Source: Nitrospiraceae bacterium UBA6905 (lineage in GTDB: Bacteria > Nitrospirota > Thermodesulfovibrionia > Thermodesulfovibrionales > UBA6898). Taken from it: DNA of 54,115 nt. The position numbers were made by a program, and so were the translations under genes. Below the pieces are notes generated by a model that saw only the letters and a program-made list of their open reading frames with translations, searched no databases and was not told the DNA's origin. Each line of letters begins with the position of its first letter. Positions within the stretch are counted from its first letter, which is position 1. Below, piece after piece: positions 34,494 to 42,812 of the stretch. The stretch covers positions 1 through 54,115 of the forward strand of contig DKBH01000076.1 of assembly GCA_002451165.1 (NCBI GenBank), in the 5' to 3' direction.

Positions 34494-35057
34494 CTAAGCA
34501 TTCTTCTTGATCAATTCCAGGAGCTCCTGCCGCGTCGATTCCTTGGATCTGAATATTCCTCTCACGGCAGAGGTCACGGTACGGGCACCCGATTTTCTCA
34601 GACCCCGCATGGAAAGACAGAGGTGCTCCGCATCAATGACCACCATCGCGCCCTTGGGCCGGAGCTTTTCCATGATCAGATCGGCAAGCTGAGCCGTAAG
34701 GCGCTCCTGTACCGTAGGTCTCTTGGCAAAGATCTCAAGGGCCTTGGCGAGTTCGCCGATGCCAGCTATCTTTCCTGCACCGGGGACATATGCCACATGG
34801 GCCTTGCCGATGAACGGGAGCAGATGATGTTCGCACACGGAATAAAACGGAACATCCTTCAGGAGAACGAGTTCTTCGTGGCTTTCTCCCTCAATATGCT
34901 GGAGGATCTCCTCCGTAGGGGTCTCAAGTCCGGAAAATATATCCTGATACATCCGGGCGACCCTTCCAGGCGTGCCTTTCATGCCCGGCCGGTTCGGATC
35001 TTCTCCAATGCCCTCGATGATAAGTCTAACCCCTTTTTCGATCTTTTTCAGATCCAT
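34494..35057 (-). CDS. folE: GTP cyclohydrolase I
   Basis: First enzyme of tetrahydrofolate synthesis. From MDLKKIEKGVRL (35057) it has 187 residues, the family length; a longer frame from 35144 lies upstream of the promoter -10. Zinc ligands are in VCEHHLLPF (Cys and His) and HLCLSMRG (Cys). Diagnostic blocks are RPTVQERLT and GMKGTPGRVARMY. GAGGAG lies upstream. Its place ahead of folD and the methyl-branch genes links cofactor supply to their use. Confidence 0.94.
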   Translation of the reverse strand: MDLKKIEKGVRLIIEGIGEDPNRPGMKGTPGRVARMYQDIFSGLETPTEEILQHIEGESHEELVLLKDVPFYSVCEHHLLPFIGKAHVAYVPGAGKIAGIGELAKALEIFAKRPTVQERLTAQLADLIMEKLRPKGAMVVIDAEHLCLSMRGLRKSGARTVTSAVRGIFRSKESTRQELLELIKKNA

Positions 35058-35098
35058 GACGGTCGATCTCCTCAGCGCGGATGGCCAAAAACCGATGC

Positions 35099-35128
35099 AT
35101 TGTAGCACGCTGTCGGAACGGATGTCAA
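35099..35128 (-). promoter_or_regulatory. sigma-70 promoter of folE-folD
   Basis: Minus-strand TTGACA (35128-35123), an 18-nt spacer and TACAAT (35104-35099). Leader of about 35 nt with a normal ribosome site. It faces the nitrilase promoter across a 130-nt divergent region. Confidence 0.65.
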
Positions 35129-35172
35129 AGCTGAAAAATGGCACTGGGCCTTAGCCTTAGAGCCCTCCCCTA

Positions 35173-35181
35173 TGGTATTGT
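35173..35181 (+). promoter_or_regulatory. extended -10 promoter of the nitrilase gene, leaderless
   Basis: TGGTATTGT at 35173-35181 (TGn plus TATTGT) ends six bases before the ATG at 35188; there is no Shine-Dalgarno. The -35 region is weak. Confidence 0.45.
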
Positions 35182-35187
35182 AGATCC

Positions 35188-35979
35188 ATGAAAGCAGGGT
35201 TTTTCCAGTTCGATGTGACCTTTGGAAAGAAAAAGGAGAATTTCGAAAAAATACGTGGTGCTGTCAGTGGGGAAGCCCCTGACCTGCTCGTACTGCCGGA
35301 GTTTTTTGCCACAGGATACCAGTTTACCTCGCAAGATGAGGTAGCCGGACTGTCCGAGCCTGTTCCTCAGGGAGAAACAACCGAATTTCTCGCAGGACTC
35401 TCACAAAATAAAGGGATTTACATCGTGGCCGGCCTTCCCGAGCGGGACGGCGACGTCTTCTATAATTCGGCAATCCTTACCGGACCTGAGGGCGTTGTCG
35501 GGGTATACCGTAAAACGCATCTCTTTTTTGAGGAAACCCTTTTCTTCACCCCCGGCAACTCCGGATTTAAGGTTTGGGATACGGCTATCGGCAGGATCGG
35601 CATCATGGTTTGCTTTGACTGGTTGTTCCCCGAGGCTGCGAGGAGTCTTGCGCTCAGAGGAGCTGAGGTAATCGCCCATCCGTCCAACCTCGTCCTGCCT
35701 TACTGCCCCCGGTCTATGCCGGTCCGCTGCCTCGAAAACAGGGTCTATGCCATCACAGCAAACCGGACGGGCCGGGAGCAGAGAGGAGACAAACCGCCTC
35801 TCACGTTCATTGGACAGAGCCAGATAACTTCACCCCAGGGAGAGATACTCGTGCGCGCGGGTGTTGACGGCGAGTTGCTGGGCACTGCAGATATTGACCT
35901 GTCGCGCGCGCAGGACAAGAAACTGAATGACTACAACGATCTGCTGAAGGACAGAAGGCCCGCCCTCTATACCACCTAA
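35188..35979 (+). CDS. nitrilase-superfamily carbon-nitrogen hydrolase
   Basis: The 263-residue cytosolic amidase-like protein keeps the Glu-Lys-Cys triad: Glu38 in VLPEFFATGY, Lys109 in YRKTHLFFEE and Cys142 in MVCFDWLFPE. The pattern CFDWLFPE resembles omega-amidase and N-carbamoylputrescine-amidase-like branches, but the substrate cannot be assigned. The gene stands alone, divergent from folE and convergent with the Mla operon, whose last stop lies 7 nt away. Confidence 0.87.
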   Translation: MKAGFFQFDVTFGKKKENFEKIRGAVSGEAPDLLVLPEFFATGYQFTSQDEVAGLSEPVPQGETTEFLAGLSQNKGIYIVAGLPERDGDVFYNSAILTGPEGVVGVYRKTHLFFEETLFFTPGNSGFKVWDTAIGRIGIMVCFDWLFPEAARSLALRGAEVIAHPSNLVLPYCPRSMPVRCLENRVYAITANRTGREQRGDKPPLTFIGQSQITSPQGEILVRAGVDGELLGTADIDLSRAQDKKLNDYNDLLKDRRPALYTT

Positions 35980-35986
35980 TCTTCTC

Positions 35987-36553
35987 CTATACCCTGCTGT
36001 CAATGGCTGCGACGACGTCACGGACTGCCTCCTGCATTGCCGCGCTCAATGCCTTTGCCAGTCCGGCACTGTCCTTTGTCTCGAGCGGCACCTTCTTGCT
36101 CGCAGTCATCCGGTATATTTCCTCCCCCGTCGCCGTGGAAAGTTCGGCATCGAGCAGGAGTTCTCCGAAATGGTCATCTACTCCTTCAAATCGTCGGAGA
36201 TTGATCGCAAGCACGAGAGAACCCTCGGGGACCGCATTCGAAATACGCACCTGTTGAACGTGGGCGATCAATGCATCGCGGAAGATTTCCCTAATCATAT
36301 CAACGGGTGCCAATTCCCACTTCGCATATCCCGATAACTCAAGCTGATAGGGAGAAAGCCGCCAGGCGATGTACGGCTGGGCAAGATAGCGCGGCGAATG
36401 CACCTGGAGAGTAACCGTCACCTGTTTCCGTGGGCTGGCAATAGAGCTTTCCGCAGGCACCTGAAGGCTGTATATCCTTGTCTCGGGCATCGCGCATGCA
36501 GCCGCTGCGACAAGGCAGAGTATGGGGCATACCCTCCTGAAGATGTTAATCAC
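35987..36553 (-). CDS. ABC-type transport auxiliary lipoprotein
   Basis: Predicted lipoprotein of the ABC_trans_aux (PqiC/MlaD-partner) family. The GTG at 36553 gives 188 residues, is preceded by AGGAGGG at good spacing and overlaps the end of mlaD by 8 nt; an in-frame start at 36607 would lie deep inside mlaD. The signal ends at a lipobox-like AAAC (about residue 19), and the blocks RIYSLQV and YLAQPYIAWRLSPYQLELSGYAKWE fit the family. It is probably an outer-membrane-anchored partner of the MlaD ring in the periplasm. Last gene of the operon. Confidence 0.82.
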   Translation of the reverse strand: MINIFRRVCPILCLVAAAACAMPETRIYSLQVPAESSIASPRKQVTVTLQVHSPRYLAQPYIAWRLSPYQLELSGYAKWELAPVDMIREIFRDALIAHVQQVRISNAVPEGSLVLAINLRRFEGVDDHFGELLLDAELSTATGEEIYRMTASKKVPLETKDSAGLAKALSAAMQEAVRDVVAAIDSRV

Positions 36554-37421
36554 CCTTTCCCTCCTTGTAAATGACGCTCCACGGTTTCCGCTTGAGGTCG
36601 TGGACAAGATCCTGAAGTTCCTCGGTCGTCCGCGTCATGGCGTTCAGTAACACATCGAGGTTCTGTGACTGCAGATCAACGCTCCGATCGACCGTCTTTG
36701 CCGAGCGCTCAATCGCGGCAATCATGCCTTCAGCCTTTTCAAGGTCCTCGCGCGCTTTCTTCAGAACCTGGCTGAACTCAGCCTTGTTATCCCTGACCAG
36801 TCCCTCCACTTCATTGAGCACCGCCGCGAGCTTATCCATGGCAGCACGGATGTTCCGGGAAATATTCTCCACATCGGCAGAGGCGGAAATGATCGCCTTA
36901 TTCGCATTCCCGAGGAGCGACTCGACCTGCCTGATATTCTGGGGACTGAATACCTTATCCACGTCTCGGATGAGCTGATCGAGGGATGCTGAAAGCATAT
37001 CGACCTTCGCCATGATGACTCCGAAATCGACAACCTCCTCGGACGGGATGACGCCTCCCACCGGTATTCGTTCATTTACCGTATCCTTCACCGAAAGCAG
37101 GAGGTAGATATCGCCCACAAAGCCGACCTGCGTTATGAGCGCCTTGGTTCCTTTATAGATCGGCTTGCCGCGTTTGATGCCGATCTCTATTACCACGGAC
37201 TCTCCCGGCAGCTGCGGCTCCCGAATGGCAAGGACCCTTCCGACTCGCACGCCGCCCAGCTTAACCTGGGCGCCGTTCTCAAGGCCTGCCGCATTCTTGA
37301 ACCTAATCATATAGTGGTCAAACTTTTCGAAGAACTGTCCGCCGCCGATGAGAATCACCACGGCAGTGAGCAGGACGAGAGAGGTTACAATGATCAGGCC
37401 CGCCTTGATCTCCTCTTTCAC
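36546..37421 (-). CDS. mlaD: MlaD/MCE-domain protein
   Basis: The 291-residue protein has one N-terminal membrane helix (about residues 7-28), an MCE domain (about 35-115, with RFKNAAGLENGAQVKLGGVRVGRV and GTKALITQVGFVGDIYLLL) and a long helical tail (about 150-280). MCE proteins form periplasmic hexamers that carry phospholipid between membranes; the long tail resembles PqiB/LetB-type or actinobacterial forms rather than short E. coli MlaD. It lies 18 nt after mlaF and overlaps the lipoprotein gene. Confidence 0.9.
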   Translation of the reverse strand: MKEEIKAGLIIVTSLVLLTAVVILIGGGQFFEKFDHYMIRFKNAAGLENGAQVKLGGVRVGRVLAIREPQLPGESVVIEIGIKRGKPIYKGTKALITQVGFVGDIYLLLSVKDTVNERIPVGGVIPSEEVVDFGVIMAKVDMLSASLDQLIRDVDKVFSPQNIRQVESLLGNANKAIISASADVENISRNIRAAMDKLAAVLNEVEGLVRDNKAEFSQVLKKAREDLEKAEGMIAAIERSAKTVDRSVDLQSQNLDVLLNAMTRTTEELQDLVHDLKRKPWSVIYKEGKGD

Positions 37422-37439
37422 GCTCCCCTCCTCATACCG

Positions 37440-38234
37440 TCACTCGCCTGCGATAACCTTGAAATAATCATCGGGAGAACAGGTCTGCTGTTCCGGTTTC
37501 CTCTCGAGGAACATCCTGATCCTAGGATGGTCTGAAGCCTTCAGCTCGTCGAGTGTTCCGGCGAATAATATCTGACCTTTATCCAGCATGATAACATAAT
37601 CGGCAATAGCGAAAACACTGGGCAGTTCATGGGTCACGACAATGATCGTCATCCGAAAAACGTTCCGCAGCTTCATGATCAGCTCATCGAGACCTGCCGC
37701 AGTGACCGGATCAAGACCGGCTGAAGGTTCATCAAAAAACAGTATTTCGGGATCGAGGGCTAGAGCCCGTGCAAGTCCTGCGCGCTTCTTCATGCCGCCC
37801 GAAAGCTGTGATGGAAAAAAATTATCGAACCCGGAGAGGCCGACCAGGTCAAGCTTCATGCGCACCATGATCTGCAGGGTTGCCTCATTGATCCGGGTAT
37901 GCTCCCTGATCGGCAGGGCCACATTATCCGCTATGGTCAAGGAGTTCAGCAGGGCTGCCCCCTGAAACAGGACGCCCATTCTGCCCCGCACCTTATCCAT
38001 CTCGGCCTCGTCGAGATCGGTAATCTCCCTACCATTGATCTTTATGCTTCCCGCAGAAGGCCTGAGCAGGCCAATCAGGTGCTTCAGAAGCGTACTCTTG
38101 CCACATCCGCTGCCTCCGAGGATGACTGTCGTTTTTCCCCGCGGGACGGTGAAAGTGAGGCCTTTCAGCACCTCCCGGTCGCCGTACCGTGTCCTGAGTC
38201 CTTCCACTTCTATAGCATATGCTGAATTCTGCAT
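37440..38234 (-). CDS. mlaF: MlaF-type ABC ATPase
   Basis: ATPase of the Mla lipid transporter, 264 residues. Walker A is GGSGCGKSTLLKHLIG, the signature LSGGMKKRAGLARALA (GMKKR is characteristic of MlaF) and Walker B ILFFDEPSAGLDPV. A C-terminal extension ending in KVIAGE follows, as in MlaF proteins that clasp the neighbouring subunit. It lies 12 nt after mlaE. Confidence 0.93.
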   Translation of the reverse strand: MQNSAYAIEVEGLRTRYGDREVLKGLTFTVPRGKTTVILGGSGCGKSTLLKHLIGLLRPSAGSIKINGREITDLDEAEMDKVRGRMGVLFQGAALLNSLTIADNVALPIREHTRINEATLQIMVRMKLDLVGLSGFDNFFPSQLSGGMKKRAGLARALALDPEILFFDEPSAGLDPVTAAGLDELIMKLRNVFRMTIIVVTHELPSVFAIADYVIMLDKGQILFAGTLDELKASDHPRIRMFLERKPEQQTCSPDDYFKVIAGE

Positions 38235-38246
38235 TTCGCTGACCTG

Positions 38247-39011
38247 TCAAGTGAAATAATAGAACAGCATGGTAAAAAAAAGATCAAAGATGATCACAAA
38301 AAAAATAGAAGCCACCACCGAAGAGGTAGTGCGCCTTCCGACCTCCTCGGCTCCGCCCTCGACTTTGAAACCTTGATATGCCCCCACAAGGGTGATGATC
38401 ACGCCGAATGCCCATGCCTTGATAAGTCCGGTAAAAACATCTTTCACCAGAAGTGCGTTGATAGTCTGCTGAAAATAATTCTGGGGATGGATATCCAGCA
38501 CAGCGACAGAAAGAAGAAACCCTCCTGCAACGCCGATGACATCGGAAAACATGGTAAGCGCCGGCACCATGACCATGAGTGCAATCAGCTTGGGACTCAC
38601 CAGGAACCGTATCGGATTAATGCCCATAGTCACGAGCGCATCGACCTCCTCCGCCGCCTTCATGGAGCCGATCTCTGCAGCAAAGGCAGAACCACTCCTG
38701 CCGGAGACGATAATGGCCGTGAGGATGGGGCTCAGTTCGCGCGTAAGGGAAACGCCGACGAGATTGGCCACATAGATCAGCGCTCCCACCCGCTTGAGCT
38801 GATATGCCGCCTGGAGGGCCAGAATGATCCCGACGAAAAAAGAGATAACCGCAACGATCGGCACGGAGTTATACCCTGCCTTTACCATTTCTGAAATCGT
38901 GGCCCCTAAGCGAACGGGCTTTCCCCGGAAGGGTGAGATGAAGGTCCAGTAGAATGAATCGTTGATGATGCGGGAAGCGTCGGAGATATCTTTCCGCAAG
39001 GGTGCAGCCAT
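38247..39011 (-). CDS. mlaE: MlaE-type ABC permease
   Basis: The 254-residue inner-membrane permease has the MlaE hallmark segments VGIILALQAAYQLKRVGA, LTRELSPILTAIIVSGRSGSAFAAEIGSMKAAEEVDALVTMGINPIRFL in separate conserved blocks, and about five helices. It forms the membrane core of the phospholipid transporter with MlaF and MlaD. It lies 26 nt after the STAS gene, so the partner-switching genes and the transporter appear to share one transcript. Confidence 0.93.
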   Translation of the reverse strand: MAAPLRKDISDASRIINDSFYWTFISPFRGKPVRLGATISEMVKAGYNSVPIVAVISFFVGIILALQAAYQLKRVGALIYVANLVGVSLTRELSPILTAIIVSGRSGSAFAAEIGSMKAAEEVDALVTMGINPIRFLVSPKLIALMVMVPALTMFSDVIGVAGGFLLSVAVLDIHPQNYFQQTINALLVKDVFTGLIKAWAFGVIITLVGAYQGFKVEGGAEEVGRRTTSSVVASIFFVIIFDLFFTMLFYYFT

Positions 39012-39037
39012 TCAGACGCCCATGAGGGATATCATTT

Positions 39038-39367
39038 TCAGCGACTGACCGCCTCGTCCAGGGTCCCGCATATCTCAAAGACCTTGTCGAGCTTAGAAAA
39101 TGAGAAGATCTCCATGATCCCCTGCGGTATCTCCGAGAACTGCAGCCTGCCGTTATACGTCTTCATATGCTTCAAACCTTCCACGAACGTAGCGATTCCG
39201 GAACTGTCGATATAGGAGACTTCCCGGAAATCGACGATAAGCCTCCGGGGCTTCTCCCTGATGAGGACGAGGAGCTTCTCCCGCAATACCGGAGAGGTAT
39301 GCATGTCTACCTCTCCGCCCAGTGAAACAACGGTGTTCCCCTTGTAATCTCCTACATCAATCTTCAT
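39038..39367 (-). CDS. STAS-domain protein (anti-sigma factor antagonist or MlaB-like)
   Basis: The 109-residue single STAS domain has the phosphoacceptor site YIDSSGIATF (Ser55/Ser56). This is typical of SpoIIAA/RsbV antagonists. It overlaps the anti-sigma kinase gene upstream by 11 nt and precedes mlaE by 26 nt. Two roles fit: target of the kinase and phosphatase encoded just before it, or the STAS partner (MlaB) of the MlaFE complex; it could serve both. The sequence pattern favours the first. Confidence 0.85.
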   Translation of the reverse strand: MKIDVGDYKGNTVVSLGGEVDMHTSPVLREKLLVLIREKPRRLIVDFREVSYIDSSGIATFVEGLKHMKTYNGRLQFSEIPQGIMEIFSFSKLDKVFEICGTLDEAVSR

Positions 39368-39779
39368 TCCTGCTCCCCAGTTGCTTGCTCAGCAGCAGTC
39401 TGTTCCCTTTCTTTCTCTTCGGGTCATAGGCTACCGTATCGAACACCCTGCGTATGAAATGCAGCCCCAGTCCTCCGGGCCGGATATCATCAAGATCCCG
39501 CCCCTGCATCCGTTCCGGCCGCACTCTTTCTCCTGCATCCTCTATGATGATGCGCAGTACCCTCTCCATCATCGCATATTTTACAACAATCCTGCGGGAG
39601 GTGTCTCCACGATAGGCATGCTTGATAACGTTGGAACAGGCCTCATCCACCGCAAGCCGCAGATCTCCGGTCACCGCATCGGGAACTCCGTGCATGCTGC
39701 AAAACCGCACCGTAACATCGCGTATGAGAGCGAGATACTGCGGATGAGAACGCACCTTGAGGGTCACGGCGTCGTTCAT
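39357..39779 (-). CDS. RsbW/SpoIIAB-type serine kinase
   Basis: A 140-residue HATPase_c-fold anti-sigma-type kinase. The N box is LAVDEACSNVIKHAY, followed by IIIEDAGERVRPE and the G2-like PGGLGLHFIRRVFD. The start at 39779 overlaps the SpoIIE-type gene stop as ATGA; an upstream start at 39788 adds three residues. It should phosphorylate the STAS protein encoded next. No sigma factor gene is in the window, so the final target is unknown. Confidence 0.88.
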   Translation of the reverse strand: MNDAVTLKVRSHPQYLALIRDVTVRFCSMHGVPDAVTGDLRLAVDEACSNVIKHAYRGDTSRRIVVKYAMMERVLRIIIEDAGERVRPERMQGRDLDDIRPGGLGLHFIRRVFDTVAYDPKRKKGNRLLLSKQLGSRNED

Positions 39780-41056
39780 GCACCGCACCTCATCTCGACA
39801 ATCGTCAGGTCGTCGGCCCGCTCTGCATCGCTGGCAAATTCGCTCACCCGCCGCTCGATCAATGCGAGAAGGTTGTCTCGCTGTCTGTTCCGGTCGACAA
39901 ACGAGACGATTTCATCAAAGCCCATCCGCTTCCCGTCGCGGTCCTTCGCTTCAAAAACCCCGTCGGTCACCATGATGAGCCTGTCCCCCGGGTTAAGCAT
40001 CAGTTCTTTCACCGGGAAATCGGCATCCACGATACCCACCGGAGGTCCTGCATCGGGATTCACTACGGTTACCCCCTCGGCAGCCACCCGAAGCAGCGGC
40101 GGATGCCCCGCAACCGCTATGGAAACGGAACGGGTCTGTTGATCAGCAACAGCATAGATGGCAGTCAGGAACATACCCCGCGGTGAATCGGACAACTGCT
40201 GATTCAGCCGCTTCAGAACAACCCCGGGATCAACAGTTCCGTGAGCCTGGTACCGAAAATCGCTCATGACCTTTGCCATAAACAGAGCTGCAGATATCCC
40301 CTTGCCCGATATATCGCCTATGAAGAGGCCGGCCTTGCCGGGAACGGGTTCGAGAAAATCGTACAAATCACCGCCGACATGCTTTGCCGGTATGGTGATG
40401 CCGGACAGACGAAAGGGCCCCAATTCCATCACGGGACTGGTCGGAAGAAAGCTCTGTTGGATCGTCGCTGCCAGTTCCAGTTCCTGTCTGAGACGCTGGC
40501 GCTCCAGAGCATCCTTATGGTACAAGGCGTTTTCCATGGCCACTGCCACCTGCCGGCAGAGGGCCAGGAAGATCTTGAGATCATGGCCCGAAAAACAGTC
40601 CCGTTCCCGGGGGTTCAGTATCTCGGCGACACCTATCAACCCTTCCCTGCCGATGAGCGGTACCGCTATGAGACTCTTCGTGGTAAAACCGGTAAGATTG
40701 TCGGCCCGCGTAAAAAAGCGGCTATCCTCTGCAGCATTCTTCACGAGCACGGGCTCCCGGTGCTCGGCGACCCACCCTGCTATGCCCTCTCCCAGCCCCA
40801 GTGTCACCTGCTGCTTGAGGATCTCTCCGTCACGGGCATTTGCGCTGAGCGCCAGATCGAATTCGAGTCTTTCGGTCTTCCGGTTGAATAGCAGAATGGA
40901 ACAGGCATCGGCGCGCATGACCTGCTTTGCCTTCTCCATAACAAGCGCTGTGAGTTCACTGAGGTCGAGAGTGGATGATATGATCGCAGCAACGTCCATG
41001 AGCATCTGCAGGTCATCGATCTTTTTTTCGAGCTCAGACAGACGGTTGTCAGGCAT
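39776..41056 (-). CDS. GAF-domain SpoIIE-type protein phosphatase
   Basis: The 426-residue protein starts at MPDNRLSELEKKID (41056); a frame from 41212 would overlap the divergent CNB gene promoter and is not favoured. A short coiled coil leads to a GAF domain (about residues 20-170) and a PP2C/SpoIIE phosphatase (about 205-420) with the metal-binding blocks GGDLYDF, GDISGKG, TDGVFEAKD and ADDLTIV. It should dephosphorylate the STAS protein in response to a signal bound by GAF. First gene of the operon; coupled to the kinase gene by ATGA. Confidence 0.9.
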   Translation of the reverse strand: MPDNRLSELEKKIDDLQMLMDVAAIISSTLDLSELTALVMEKAKQVMRADACSILLFNRKTERLEFDLALSANARDGEILKQQVTLGLGEGIAGWVAEHREPVLVKNAAEDSRFFTRADNLTGFTTKSLIAVPLIGREGLIGVAEILNPRERDCFSGHDLKIFLALCRQVAVAMENALYHKDALERQRLRQELELAATIQQSFLPTSPVMELGPFRLSGITIPAKHVGGDLYDFLEPVPGKAGLFIGDISGKGISAALFMAKVMSDFRYQAHGTVDPGVVLKRLNQQLSDSPRGMFLTAIYAVADQQTRSVSIAVAGHPPLLRVAAEGVTVVNPDAGPPVGIVDADFPVKELMLNPGDRLIMVTDGVFEAKDRDGKRMGFDEIVSFVDRNRQRDNLLALIERRVSEFASDAERADDLTIVEMRCGA

Positions 41057-41089
41057 GTTCCTCGGTTTTCGCTCCCCCCGTATGCTAAT

Positions 41090-41118
41090 TGAATACCAGA
41101 TTTGTGGCGGGTTTGCAA
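41090..41118 (-). promoter_or_regulatory. promoter of the phosphatase/kinase/STAS/mla operon
   Basis: Minus-strand TTGCAA (41118-41113), a 17-nt spacer and TATTCA (41095-41090), with TGG before the -10 as an extended element. Leader of about 27 nt. Its -35 is the same palindromic hexamer used by the divergent CNB promoter. Confidence 0.5.
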
Positions 41119-41142
41119 GGAAAATGCGCAACTTAGTATTGT
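41113..41142 (+). promoter_or_regulatory. promoter of the CNB/AI-2E genes
   Basis: TTGCAA at 41113-41118, an 18-nt spacer and TATTGT at 41137-41142, 24 nt before the ATG at 41167. Confidence 0.5.
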
Positions 41143-41166
41143 CAATAGCTGCCAAGAGGAGGTACA

Positions 41167-41682
41167 ATGCCCTGTAGCGGGACCATGATGAAAAAACTTT
41201 TCGAGTGGGCAATTGACAAGGGGAACGATGAGCGGCTTTCCCTCCTCCAGAAGGTCAGCCTCTTCAAAGGCCTGAGCAATAAACTCCTGCTAAAGCTGAT
41301 GGTAGACCTCGTCGAGAAGGAATACCGCCAGGGTGAGCTCATATTCGCTGAAGGGGACACGGGAAAAGCGCTCTACATCATCCTGAACGGTTCGGTCGAG
41401 ATTGGAAAACGGTGCGGCAATGAGGATAGGATTCTTGCCACGCTTTCCACAGGCTCTTTTTTCGGCGAACTCGCCCTCATCGACCAGGTGCCCCGCTTCG
41501 CCTCGGCCACTGCCAGGGAAACTACGACCCTGCTGATTATGTACAAGTCCTATTTCGACGATCTCATCAGAGCTGATACTGCCATATCATCCCGCCTGCT
41601 CCTGAACCTTGTGGAGCTTCTCGCAACATATGTCAGAAAGAACCACGCGGCATACAGCTGCGACCGCGATGAAAAAAGCTGA
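41167..41682 (+). CDS. cyclic nucleotide-binding domain protein
   Basis: The 171-residue protein is mostly one CNB domain (about residues 30-150). The phosphate-binding cassette reads FFGELALIDQVPRFASATA, close to the canonical GELAL...PRxA form. There is no HTH, so it is not a CRP-type activator. The start at 41167 has GAGGAGG at 41156-41162. It overlaps the AI-2E family gene by 14 nt, suggesting a functional link such as gating by a nucleotide signal, but that is inference. Confidence 0.83.
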   Translation: MPCSGTMMKKLFEWAIDKGNDERLSLLQKVSLFKGLSNKLLLKLMVDLVEKEYRQGELIFAEGDTGKALYIILNGSVEIGKRCGNEDRILATLSTGSFFGELALIDQVPRFASATARETTTLLIMYKSYFDDLIRADTAISSRLLLNLVELLATYVRKNHAAYSCDRDEKS

Positions 41683-42772
41683 GGAAATGCTGTTCAGGGA
41701 ACTCAGAAGAGTTCACCACCAGATGCCCCGCTGGGTCCTGCTGCTGATTGCTGCCGGGGTGGTAGCTGTTGTGGCATCGTACACGATAGGTCTCCTCGCC
41801 CTTCTGGTCATATCGGTGATCTTTGCCTATCTGTTATCAGCGATCATCAGCAGGATGCAGTACTTCGGCATCAAGAGGTCTGTCGCCGTGATAATTCTCT
41901 ACAGCACGGCACTGCTCATATTCATAGCCGCCGAGATTCTGTTCCTTCCGTGGCTAAAGCATGAGACTGCTCTTCTCGCGGCCCGACTTCCGGAGTTCAG
42001 CAGGCAGGCTGAAGAGGCCTTCAGCGGTCTGAAAGGCCATCCCCTTGCCGCAGGGCTTGTCGGCAAGATCATCGAAGGCGTCACGAGACCCGGCCATCTC
42101 GTCGGAACAGCCCTAAACACCCCGGAGATGTTCAGCCAGGCAGCATCCTTTGCCTTTGCCATCGTCCTGATTCCTTTCTTCGTTTTCTTTCTCCTGAAGG
42201 ACTGGCCGGATCTGCTGAAGGCGATTATGCGCCGCCTTCCTGCAGCTTATGTGGAGACAGCGGTCGCTACCCTTGCGGAGATCGATATCCTGGCAGGGAA
42301 ATACCTGCGCGGTCTGGTCATAGACTGCCTTTCCGTTGCCGGCATTGCATCTCTCGGCCTCTGGTCGCTCGGCATCGTCTATCCTATTACGCTGGGCATC
42401 ATCACCGGTGCGGCCAATGTCATCCCCTATGTCGGCCCTGTCCTCTCCTGCACTGCCGCCTCGCTCATAGCCTTTATCCAGTTCAAGAGCCTCGGAGCGG
42501 TCGCCAATGTGATCATGCTCTATATCGTGGTCAAAATCATCGACGACTTTCTCGTGCAGCCGCTCACGATCGGCAGGAGCGTCAGGCTCCATCCGATGCT
42601 GCTGATCATCAGCATCATCGCAGGACAGAAGCTCTTCGGCATCCTGGGAATGGTTCTGGCGGTCCCTGCAGTGACCATTCTCCAGAAGGTCCTGCAGATT
42701 ATCCTCGATCACCGGCAGCGCACACGCGCAAGGATTGCGCCGGCAACACACATGCAGAAGATAATCGTTTAA
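41669..42772 (+). CDS. AI-2E family transporter (PerM-like)
   Basis: The 367-residue inner-membrane protein has about eight helices in two blocks separated by a helical loop. The segments LIPFFVFFLLKDWPDL and TGAANVIPYVGP are typical of the AI-2E/PerM family, some of which are Na+/H+ antiporters or export AI-2. The ATG at 41669 lies inside the end of the CNB gene; an in-frame ATG at 41630 is possible. Substrate unknown. Confidence 0.87.
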   Translation: MKKAEEMLFRELRRVHHQMPRWVLLLIAAGVVAVVASYTIGLLALLVISVIFAYLLSAIISRMQYFGIKRSVAVIILYSTALLIFIAAEILFLPWLKHETALLAARLPEFSRQAEEAFSGLKGHPLAAGLVGKIIEGVTRPGHLVGTALNTPEMFSQAASFAFAIVLIPFFVFFLLKDWPDLLKAIMRRLPAAYVETAVATLAEIDILAGKYLRGLVIDCLSVAGIASLGLWSLGIVYPITLGIITGAANVIPYVGPVLSCTAASLIAFIQFKSLGAVANVIMLYIVVKIIDDFLVQPLTIGRSVRLHPMLLIISIIAGQKLFGILGMVLAVPAVTILQKVLQIILDHRQRTRARIAPATHMQKIIV

Positions 42773-42812
42773 TATAGGTACTATGATCGCTCGGAACGAT
42801 GGGTAGCACTCG

